DNA of 64,000 nt from Bugula neritina. Its lineage: Eukaryota > Bryozoa > Gymnolaemata > Cheilostomatida > Bugulidae. Positions within the stretch are counted from its first letter, which is position 1, and each line of letters starts with the position of its first letter. Position numbers and translations under genes: made by a program. Under the pieces are notes generated by a model. That model saw only the letters and a list, made by a program, of their open reading frames with translations. It ran no database searches and was not told the DNA's origin. This document shows positions 36,471-48,900 of this stretch, piece by piece. The DNA is taken from the NCBI GenBank assembly GCA_964035545.1, contig OZ037769.1, positions 7,304,429 through 7,368,428 of the forward strand. Reading direction: 5' to 3'.

Positions 36471-37520
36471 TACTTAATCTTACTCTTACTCTTACTCTTA
36501 GTCTTACTCTTAGTAGTCTTAGTCTTAGAGTTAGTCTTTACAATAAGTGAATAACTATAACTATAAGAATAACAATTACTGTCTTCAGAGTTTTCTGTTT
36601 ACAATTACTGTGAGACATTTGATACTCATACTCATAGTCATACTCATACTCATAGTCATACTGATAGTCGTACTAATAGTAATAGTAATACTGAGTCTGA
36701 TACTCAATTTTATACTGATACTCATAGTCATACTCATACTCATAGTCATGCAGTCATACGATAAGGCGTAAGTATTACTCTTACTATTAGTATTAGTATT
36801 ATTATTATTATTAGTAATAGTATTGAATTTGATAGTATTAGTCATAGTCAAAATGAAACTGAATCAGAATGTGATATTCGTACTGAATCTGATAGGGTAG
36901 TGATAAGGATACTGATACAGTGATACTGATAGTGATCTATAACAGTTATACTGTAAGTATAAGTCATAATGATAGTGAATGTCAATACTCAATATAATAC
37001 TGATAGTCTGTTAGTTTTACTTTTAGTGCTACTAACTCTAAGTTTAAATAGTAATACTAATAGTAATATTAATAGTATTAGTGATAGTAATAATTCAGTT
37101 ATACTAAATCTGATACTTATCAGTGAATTTTTACGACTAATCTTATACTTATACCTATAGTTAATAGTTATACTTATAGGTTAGATCATACTTATACTTA
37201 TAGTTAATGTTATAAGACTAAGTTAATTACTAATACTTATGATAAGTTATAGTTATGCCAACACTAATAGACACTTGTAGTACTAATAGTAATAATAATA
37301 TAGATACTGATAGTGATAGTAATAGTTTATAACTATTGCAGATTTAGATTCCTAATAGTAATACTATTAGTATTAGACATTAGTATTAATAATGAGTATA
37401 AGTATTAATATTGCTATTAGACTTACTTCGAGGAAAACTTACTAGTACTAGTATTGGATTTAGTTATACTTATTTAGGAACATTATTGTTACTATTGGTA
37501 TAAGCATTAGTAATACAGAT
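36470..37520. repeat. Long low-complexity tract of TACTNATAGT-type units
   Basis: About 1 kb built from short words such as ACTCATAGTC, ACTGATAGT, AGTAATACT and CTTACTCTTA without a fixed period. All open frames here (for example 36547-36771) follow from this composition. A related tract is at 20570-20880. Confidence 0.8.
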
Positions 37521-38675
37521 AGTTCCATCCTCTAACATACAAGTTGATAGTTGAAGTTGATAATAATATAAACAGTGATCATTGTGATTATAATAAATTT
37601 TTCATAATCAATCATCATAATGATTATGATGATCATAAAGTTGAAGAATTGTAATCATAAATTGAAGCTAAAATAATAATTAACACTATTAACATGGCTA
37701 TAATAATGAATATTTCTGATAGAAAATATCTATAATATATCATTATAATTATAGGATTTTGATTTTTTTCCTATTTCGATGAGTTAGTGTTAAACTAAAT
37801 GTACAAACTATAAATACAGTAATGGATAAGTCAATAAGTGAAGAGGGCATATTAGAAGTGGCATTACTAATTTTTAAAAGTAATGTGGAGCCATGAAGTA
37901 ACTATAGGCTAAGAAGATTATTTTTATGTCATGCCAACAATCTATTTACACTCTAGAACTCTAGAGGTTTAGCTTTCAACACTAGACATTTTGTTTATCA
38001 AGTTTTTATATTCTCTAACTATCTGCCGTTCTGAGTATTTGAAGTTGGGGCTAAAGTTAGACTTGTATAATACAGTGTACTTCTTGATAGAAGCTTTAGT
38101 ATACAAGTGTGTATTCTTGGTCAATATACTTGAACTGCTAACTAAAATGGTTAAAACTTGCAACATTCTAATTTAGTAATAGCTTAAATGTGACTTTTGC
38201 ACTAGATTTTCTTACAAGGTTTAGCTTTTTTATTTTTCCTTCTGGGAAAATATATATACTGTTTATTGTAAAAAGAAATCTGCAAAATTAATTGAAAACA
38301 AGTTTATAGACAAAGAAAGCACAATGATTACAAGTTATATATTTACTTGTATTTCGAGGACACTACTTGTTAGTTTATTAAATTGAACAAATTAAAAGTA
38401 TGCCTTTTTAAACAATATAATACTAAATGTATTTATTTTCAAAATATTGCTCATAGCATTCAATAGTAAGAATATCGTAACAGAAACAGTCATGTTTTGA
38501 AATATTATGTTTTTCGTTTGTAAGATGGATTGCATTATGTGTTGAGATTGTATATAAAATAATCGCCAACTACTAAAGTATAAAAATAGCCATAGCTACA
38601 GACAGTATGCAGCTGAAACATTGCAAAGCCTACATTAGTTAGGTTTTGTTGCACTGAAAGGAGTCTAATGTTTTC

Positions 38676-38732
38676 ATTGGCTAAAAGTTTGTAGCTGTTT
38701 GATTGGCTAAATGACAAGTCTAGTGTTTAAAT
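38676..38732 (+). promoter_or_regulatory. Possible promoter elements of the TBK1-like gene
   Basis: Two ATTGGCTAA motifs (inverted CCAAT boxes) at 38676 and 38702, followed by a TATA-like TTTAAATA at 38725, about 210 bp upstream of the first ATG. Order and spacing fit a basal promoter. No transcript start is known. Confidence 0.3.
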
Positions 38733-38939
38733 AGTTGCAGATAACTATTCTAGGGTGCAGCATTTCAAAAGCCTGAAGGCTGCTTGCATTAGTGCTCGAT
38801 TCTTAAATTGTGTGTACAGGGTGCATGCTGTTTATCAGAGATGTATAGGTAAATCATAATGTCTTATAAGATTTGACATTTTGTTAATTTAAAACTAAAT
38901 ATTGTCATTCAGACCAAGTTTGGTGTGTCTTGTAGTTTT

Positions 38940-39833
38940 ATGAGCAATACATTCATGGCAACTAAGCTGAAAGGTTCCAACAATTATATATGGTGGGAAA
39001 AAGATGAGCTCGGTAAAGGTGCTACAGCCACCGTATACAAATGTAGAGAAAAGGTAGGATTATTCTCATCTCTTTATCGTGTGGCTTTAATAATAGCAAG
39101 AATTTACAAACACAAACAATAGTTTTATTCATTGTTATTTTTCTACCAGTGTAGTATAATATATTCATTTTTATTTTATATCAATATAATATAGTAATAA
39201 AAATAATGTTAATGAATAATGTTAATAATAATATAATATAAGTCTATAAGCGAAGTTTTTGCTTTACTATCTGGGGGGAGGGTAGGATACATGCAACAAT
39301 AGGGTACATGCAATGCAGGACAGAGGTAGTTAGAAATGTTAACCACTGATAATGGGGCTTGTAGAAAACCGGGGATGTCTATGCGGTAAAGGTGTTTAGT
39401 AATAGACACAGAGACAGACCAAACTACCATGAGTCAGCTCAGCAGGAGAGAGAATTTTCATTGCTGCAGAAACTTAAACATGACAACATCGTAAAGATGC
39501 TGTCAATTGAGGAAGAGGTCTGTATTTAATAAGTGATCAGCTAAATTAAACTTACTGGTTTTATTTAATGTGCTTCTAATTTGTGAAAACTTTTATTTCA
39601 TTTTTCCAAACGAATGGCAATTTTAATCCCAGTTTATTCATCTGCAAAATAGAAAATAAATTGTATATATAATTTACATAATATTCTAATGCTCTATATA
39701 AGGTGTTGTAACATATATAATTATATACAGTATCCATGTCTAAGTATTTTTTAATATTTTCAATAACTAGGATTAATATTTTCATCAGGCTTTCTTGGAT
39801 GTAGTTGGTTGTTGATGCATCAAAACACTACTC

Positions 39834-39922
<89 letters not shown>

Positions 39923-42900
39923 AATAGTTGAAAAAAGGTCCGTCACATAATTATCTTATTTGGGTGAATAAATTCACTTGAAGTCGACTCAAAACTGCCA
40001 CATAACGTGCCTCCTGAAAGCACTGGTCCATCTCTGTGTTTTCACGTAGTTTACTTCCTGTTTAGTCGCAGACGGCTGAAAGGCCCGCCTCCAGAGTCAT
40101 TGTCATGGAGTACTGCAATGGTGGAAGTCTTTACTCTATTCTCGAGCAGCCTGCTAATGCCTATGGCTTAGAGGAACCCGAATTTCTTCTTTTTCTCAAG
40201 CACATAGGTGAGTTATGAAAGACTTGTCGTAGGATCAGCAACATTGAGTAATCTCCCATAAAAATATGTTTCCCAAAACAGTTATCCTGAAAGTAGGTGG
40301 GGGAATTCTCTTTAATGGTTCGCACACCACTTTGACTAGCCATTCAGGAAGTCTTGCTACTGAGCTATGAATCATCAGGGATTTCCCCAGTCCCCTTTAG
40401 TTAGCTGTTAGTACATTCTGCGTACATCGTATGACATTATGATTTGACTTGATCTATACCTTAATTATATACGCAGCAATCAAATGGTTGAGTGATTACT
40501 TCTTTTACTCAAACATTCTTCTCTTTATATTCTACCAATTACATATTTTTTATATTGCAACATTTGTTTTGGTATTCTGAATTTGCATATAATCTGAAAA
40601 TAGTTAATAGTTAAAAATTATTCTTTCCCCTTGTGTATGGCTTATGTTGTGCAAGCAGGAAAGGGCACCTCATGTGGCATTCTAGCAAACTAGTTAATAC
40701 TGGGGAAAGTCTACTAGTTGCAGCTTTATATTGTGATTGCAGCTCAAGGCATGCAATATCTAAGGGAACAGAAAGTTGTACATAGAGATATTAAACCTGG
40801 AAACATCATGAAACTAACTACTTCAGAAGGAAGGTATGTTTCCTAACAGCATTTTACCTCACATTTGAAATTTGCTTTTATCCTTACACTTTATGTGTAA
40901 CTCTTCTTGTTTGATCCTGTTTTTTCTGAGATTACGAATATTATTCCCAGATATCATTTTAACTTATCTTACAAATTGGATTAAGTTCCATTTGTAAGTT
41001 TTGAGTTAATTTTGCTGGTGACCGTTAGTCGAATGTTTCAAGTACAGTTACTGATGTCTTTATCAAACATCACATCTACCAACTTCCCATCTGTGTGTAG
41101 GTCTGTGTACAAGCTGACGGATTTTGGAGCAGCCAGAAAGTTAGAAGCTGATGACGAGTGTTTCACCTCTCTTTATGGAACTGAAGAATATCTGGTAGGT
41201 TGTCTTTTAATGTTAAACAGCTGCTGGAACTAGTTATATCACAAGGTAAGTGCAGTAACGGAGAAATTGAGAAAAGCCTGTATTCTAAATTAAAAATGTA
41301 GGAAAATAAGTTATGTTCTCACGAGAATTTCAACCCGCGCCCCAAACCAAAATTTAATAATAGAATTAAAGAATTTAGACCATCATACTTTCTCTGCTAC
41401 TGCTCCTAAATGGGTATCACTTGCTAGAACCAGTGACACCAGTAGGCAGGTGGAAGTAGCCCTCTTATAGTACAGAGTGACTTTCCTCTACAGGTTCTTG
41501 CTCTCTGTCACCATGACCTTTGATTACTGAATCGGCAGTATAATACAGGTGTTGTATTACAGCATCCCGACCTGTACGACAGAGCTGTCCTTAGAACCAG
41601 CTCTGCTTTTGGTGCCAAGACCTCCTTTACCTCCTCGGTGGACCTGTGGAGTGTTGGAGTCACCATCTACCATGTGGCTACTGGATCTTTACCATTCCGG
41701 CCTTATGGTGGTCGTAGAAACAGAGCAGATATGTATGTTTACCCATTATCTCATGGTTTACAGTTCTCTTTGTTCCTATTCCTGTCTCTTAACAGTTCCT
41801 AGTATGTTAACGTTTACCTTTTTTTGTTATGTATAAACTCAGTCTTTTTGAATTCTACTGAATTACCATCAGTATTGCAAAGTCATCAATTTGTCATGTT
41901 TTATAAGGTTTGCCATCCAAATTTGCATATATAAATAGCAGATATCTCAGTCAGTTTTGGCAGCTTATACACATAGGCTTTAAAGGGTGACTCACGGTGT
42001 ATAGGTTTCAATGAACACTTTGCAGGCAACAGATTCTTACCAACAAGAAAAGGGGAGTTATCTCGGGCATACAGGAAAAGGAGGGCGGGAGAATAGTCTA
42101 CGACAACAAACTACCTTCAACATGCAAGCTCTCCCAGTATGTTAGCTGTTGATGGTACCTTGTGGGTGTACTAAATGCTAAATGCTGTTGGTGTGTTGGG
42201 GATAGTTGTAAAGTTCATGCTCAGAACATACCAGTTTCAAACTGCTGTTAGTTTAAATCAGCTTTTACTATTGTTTATTACCATCTGTAAGGCATCTTGA
42301 GATTTTGTAAAGTAAAGCAAATAAATGTTGAACTATGAGGTAAAAGATAGTATGTATGTATTTAGTGGAGGATCTTAACATAAACTATATATTATAATAG
42401 ACAATATATAATATCTATAACAATACAATATATATAATACATATTATATTAATACATAATAATATATTAACATATAAGCTTTATAATAGGCAATATATAA
42501 TGTCTATAATGAGAGAATATAATGATAAGAATATATAATACATATTATATTAATATATAATATGTATAATATAAAAAATATATAATAATATATAACATAT
42601 ATATTTGCACTGTAGAGGGCTGCAGAATCAAATTGTACCGTTAATAGCTGGTCTTGTGGAAACAGATATCAACTATTGCTCTGATTTCAACAAGTTTTTC
42701 AACGAAGTGTCGACCATTGTGAACAAGATTATCATTACGGTGTTTGATTCGTGTCATTGTCAGCTAATTAAAGTCTATTGTGATCCTCAGAAAGAGTGAG
42801 TAGCCTATCTCACAACATTGTAACTTAGGCTATTATTAGAGCACAGGCTAACCTTAAATTATGCATATAATGCTTTTTGGTTTTTAGAGATTTATTATGC

Positions 42901-45900
42901 GCTCCATTTACTGATTTATCCTTTTTTTGCTGCGAGACAGAATTATAGCTGATATAATTTTCTATAACATAGGCTAGCAGCTGGCTTGGTGTTTGATGTT
43001 GGTAGAAATTTAGTTTGATATCCTCCAAGTGAGTGTGCTGGGTTGATGTTGCAGCAATCTTAGAAGAATGAAAGAACTGATTGAGGAGCAGTGTGGGTAC
43101 CGACCCTCAGAGCAGCTACTTTTGTACGAGAACACAAAGCTAGACGAAGAGACGTCTGACCACAGCTTTTCAGCAGACAAGTTGCCTGTTACCACCGACA
43201 CCAACCCAGTTCTCCTCTACCACTGTTCTGATCCGCTAAGTAACACTGATGAGCATCCCATTAAACACAACATACGTGAGTTATTTTCCTGTAATTACCT
43301 CTACAGGCATACACACCCTTTCATTTGCTACTGCATGATATTATTTCGATGGTAAATTTTTGCTCAAATTTGGCAATAGATAGTGTGCTGCAGAATTGTT
43401 GCATGCAGTTTTTATACTGCATTTCAGGTGAACAGTTGCTAAATAAACACTTGCAGCATAGTACATGGGATTTTCCAGCTCTCCGGGAAAACTATGACTC
43501 AGTTTCTTTGAATATTAAGCTAATGAATGTAAATATGTAATAGTTAAGCTAAATAAATCTGTAATACAAATTTCCTGTGCAATGCCCTCTATACTAGTTC
43601 TTATCACTACTAGTGATAAGAAAACATTTTAAATTGGAAGTTTTATTGGGGGGTTGACAGTATAATTGGCTAGTAACGTTTTGGAAGAAAATTATAAGAA
43701 GAGGAAATATAAAGTTTTTTTTAAAAAAGATCACTTTTTTCTTGTTAAAAGAAAATCTGGTATAAAGAGTAACTGGTAAACATTATATTATTGATAAGTA
43801 TTTACATGCAATGTTTCAGTTTAGTTATCAATCATTGTACCATGAATTATATTACAAAGATTCTTCTCCTAATGGACATGGAGTTTAGCATTATTCGTAT
43901 GTTAGCGTTCTTTAACTTTCAAACAAGCTCATGCCTAACTCACTTTAGCATAACAATAAATTGTTATTTCTCTCTATTTTCCTTTCCCAATTTAAAGTGG
44001 AGCTAATAGCATTCTTTAAGTTTCCGGGACTTGCAAATAGCCCCGATTCAGATAACTGAGTATGTTATTTCTAATACTATTCCACGTTTAGCTGTACATG
44101 CAGGCTGTACATGACTACATATTTTAGCTATAGTAATGTTACTGCATTATAACGCTGCCTCATATGGACACGGAACATAGCTAGCTAGGGGGAGCGTACT
44201 TCCCCCCCAATCCCATAATTCAATGCATAGCCTTAAAACTTGTACTCATTCATATGAATTAATTGACAATCTAAATAACTACAGATGCTGATTTTTACTA
44301 CAAATATCCAAAATCTTCTGTTAGAATAAGTTTTGGTCAAGTCTGGCAGTGGGTTGTGTTTACACTGTGAACTTTTAGTTAGCACACCACTTGCAGTTCT
44401 GGTCTTATAATGCTTGGTAAATACAAGTAAATAAACGCTTGCAGTCCATTAACTTGTCTGAATCTTTCCATGTTTTTCACTATATTCAAAAAAGTGCAAA
44501 AATACTAACTAGCCTGAGGTGATGCAGCTTGTGATGACAGTTTTTAAATACTTTTTATCAATAATTTTTAGCAAAATTTTCACGATTTGGCTCGTACTAT
44601 GACCTGGAAAGAGATTATCAGCTGGCCAAGACATGCACTGGGATTATGAAGTATATATGTGTGAAAGTAAAACTGACCCTCAGCCTACAAGCCCTGTTGG
44701 ACAAAGCAGTGAAGGCATATGAGTAAGTGTTTACTTCTTTATATGTCATCTACCAGATGGATTACTTATTCATGTAAATTCTGATTGTAATTCTAATGGA
44801 TGCAACAAACCATTTGAGTAAAGCTCTCGAAATTGCTAAAGTATCACTAAATATAGTTGAGAATTATGTTGCCTTGAAGATGTGCGAGTATGGGGGGGGG
44901 GGCTGTTAGTATGTGGAGTGCCCCCAATCTCTACTTTATTGAGTTAAGAAATTGGGTCTGGTAGTTATTAATGGAATAACTTCCTGTGGGGGAATATTCT
45001 ACTTCCTCTGACCTTATTTGACCTTCTTTATTAGAAAGGCTGAGCAAAGTATTTTAGGAGGAAAAAATACCAAGTTGTGTAACAACCACAGTGGCATAAG
45101 TTTGTACTTGCAATCCTTAGCTATAATATACAAATGATTTTATACTTTTGCTTGTCAGAATGATGAGAAATGTTACACCTATTAGTTTGTTAGACTTTAG
45201 AGAGTAAGAATAATCATTATCACAGCGTTGTGTTGAAAGATGCCACCTGATGAATAATAGTGATGTGTCCAGTAATATGTGTCTAAACATTGGCTTTAAC
45301 TGCCATGTTATGCTAACTAACTACTGTGCCGTAGAAAAATCTCTATTATTATGGTTTGCATTATATATTACATTAAGGGGAAGTTCCTTTCCCCCACAAT
45401 CTACTTGTGTGTTATCAGATGCAGGTACCTCTATAAGTGTATGATATAATAGCTGCATACTGCACACACTATTGTACTGTACAACCACTGTGTAGCGCAT
45501 GATAGTATCGACAGATAAGTAAATATACTTAATCCAACAGCATTGTGGTACATTAATCTATGTATTGTCTACTACTATGGAGACTACAGTTTATATCATT
45601 ATAAGCCTGTTTCAAAATAAATTTAACCCACCAGTCAAGTTTCTGTAACTGTCAAAATGAATGTAGGACTAAATAAACACCCTCCGTGGTCTATAATGAA
45701 GTAGCTTAAAGCATGTCTAAGCTTTAATGGGTGCTCCACATTTACCTAGTGTGTGTTCATAATGTTTAGTTTAGAGTTGGGGGTTCATAAGTAGTGGCTA
45801 CAAAGTTTTCTAGAACTGCGCCTATAACAAAGCAATGCTGGTAGTCTAACTAGTCTAACTTACATTGTGGTTGTGTTTTATTCAAAACAAGAAACAACCC

Positions 45901-48900
45901 CACAAGAAATCTATAGTCTTCACAGCTTTTAGAATATACGGATCAGCAATATTGTTGCAACTTTATTTTACATATTCAAGTTGGGGCGGGGTCAGAGCCC
46001 CCAGTCTTTAGCTGATTTTTTTTCGAGATCTCACTGATCGACAATTTTTGAATAATCACTCTGAATAAGTGAAAGCAATGTATTAACTCAACAATGTTGA
46101 AATAGGAAGCAAGTGGTAGCTATTCATAACTTTTTGGTCAACATGCCAACAAAAAAGTATAATTTAGTGAAAGTTGGGGGTTTGGGTTGCTTCAAAATCT
46201 ACAAACCTTTGCATTTCCACAGTAGAAGTTTATTTGGGTCAATAAGTTCAGTTGGTGTTAGAAGTGGTTACTATTTCATTGCAACTCTACCCCAAACACA
46301 ATATTATGTTTACAAAATAGCACCTCGAGAGTTATCTTCTCTATCAGAAATGCTCTAATACAACATATACTGTGGTGTATAAAAGCAGTTGAATTTGGAA
46401 AGCAGCTATGGTCTAGGCCCTAGGGCCTAGACTCTAGGCCCTAGGGGTTAGCGCGTTTGCCTAGTAAACACGAAGTCATGGATTTAAACCCCAGTAAAGG
46501 TCATTGGGAACGTTAGGAAGAGCATCCAGTCGTAATGGCTCCTGTGCCCCATCTGAATAAGTCTTTAACCTGCTTTAGCAAAATACCCTTCTATCAGGGG
46601 TTTTCTCACAGGGATGACGACTATAGCTAGAACTAGACATGGTTTGAATGTCATTAGCTGGCTGCGTAATTAGCTGCTGTGCTTTTCTTATGCAGACACA
46701 ATTTAATAAAGATGGTGCTATTGCTGAGTGACAACATAAAGATGGTAATCTGCTCAGCTGAAGAAGTTAGAATGAGGTACTCATTTATGAAGCAAGTTGC
46801 CTTGCTACACACCAAGAACTCCATGCAGGATTCGGCACTCAAGCTAACTCGTAAGATAGAGAATCTTAACGCCAAGGTTGAGGAGGTGAGTCTGCTCACA
46901 GAAACGTGGTATACAGTGCTCCTATGGTGCATGTTATATCATTGGTAGTATGTGTTATCTGTGTTATGCTGCATATGGAATATGTTACATACTTCAAGTG
47001 GTGGTGTTTTAGTAGGTTATTGCCAAATGAATTACAGCTATTTGATGATTGTACAATTTATTTTGTTTTCATCATAATTTTAGTATTTCTGGTTGTAATT
47101 ATTTATTTTTCTCCATTTCTTGTGTACCACATTTTATTATTTATCACTTTTATGGAGTTGTCAGCCCACATCTGCCTTGATGTCTTCTTCAATCTTATGA
47201 TGTGGTATTGTGGTTATTGATTAGACTTACAATTCAGTTAACAGTTTAAATAAAAATTATGCAATAATAAAAGAAAAAGGAGCATTTGATCAGAATGTAT
47301 CATTGAGTTTACCATCTGGGCAGATGGCGCAGTTCATTGGAGATCTCAAGAGGTATGGGGAGGACTACAAGGAGAAGTTGGCTCTGAGGAGAGAACTTTC
47401 ACACAAATGGAGACCTTCTAGTGGGTGTGACCCTGAGAAGGACATGTGGTGAGTAGATATGTGGAAGTAATGTGCGTTGTTAGATATATAATATATTGTG
47501 GTTTATTCTCAGTTGAAACCCAACTGACCCAGTGCTAATCTATTCAACTGCAACTTAAAAACATATTTCTCTGCTTAGAATTTTGTTAATTTGATAGTTT
47601 TAGTTGCAAACTTACCTATAATTTACTGCTGGCCTATATTTCACTGCTGTCCTATATTTTACCGGTGACCTATATTTTAGTGTTGACCTATATTTTCGTG
47701 TTGGCCTATATTTTAGTGTTGACCTAAATTTTAGTGCTGACCGAGTCGGTTCGCTGACAGAGAACGTTGAGAGCTGTATGATGGAGTTCAAACGTGACAA
47801 GGGCATGAAACCCTTACCCTACAATGAAGAGCAGATTCACAAATTTGAAAAGTAAGTTCACTCGCATTTGTACTGTGACTATGTACTGTAACTCTGTACT
47901 GTGACTATGTACTGTGACTATGTACTGTTACTCTTTACTGTGACTATGTACTGTGACTATGTACTGTTACTCTTTACTGTGACTATGTACTGTGACTATG
48001 TACTGTTACTCTTTACTGTGGCTATGTACTGTGACTATGTACTGTGACTTTGTACTGTGACTTTGTACTGTAACTCTTTACTGTGACTATGTACTGTGAC
48101 TATGTACTGTTACTCTTTACTGTGGCTATGTACTGTGACTATGTACTGTTACTCTTTACTGTGGCTATGTACTGTGACTATGTACTGTTACTCTTTACTG
48201 TGGCTATGTACTGTGACTATGTACTGTTACTCTTTACTGTGACTATGTACTGTGACTATGCGCTGTAGCTCTGTACTTTGACTATAACCTGTAAACTACA
48301 GCCTTTTTCTAGCACGTTGGAAAAGTTTGTGAGGAAAGTTTTTATAAATTTATTAATTCATTGTCAATGGAATATAATTACAAGCCGTTATCTTGTACAG
48401 TCTATTTACTATTCAACAGATCAGTAGATATTGATGACAGTTTCCTCTCAACTATTTCTTGTAGAAACAAAATGAGTGAAAGCTGCACGTCTGCTTTGTC
48501 ACTCCTGGATGACCACTGCTGGGACAGAACTAAAAGGATGTATAAACTCTATATTCAGTGGTTTCAGTACGTTAGCCTGTATATTATACTATACACACCC
48601 CAGTACCTGTATATTATACTATACATACCTCAGTACCTGTATATTATACTATACACACCTCAGTACCTGTATATTATACTATACACACCCCAGTACCTGT
48701 ATATTATACTATACATACCTCAGTACCTGTATATTATACTATACACACCCCAGTACCTGTATATTATACTATACATACCTCAGTACCTGTATATTATACT
48801 ACACACACCTCAGTACCTGTATATTATACTACATATACCTCAGTACCTGTATATTATACTATACATACCTCAGTACCTGTATATTATACTACACACACCT

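Noticed and set aside
36547..37160. Hydrophobic Leu/Ile/Val frames resembling membrane proteins
   Set aside because: They arise from the TACTNATAGT low-complexity tract and exist on both strands.
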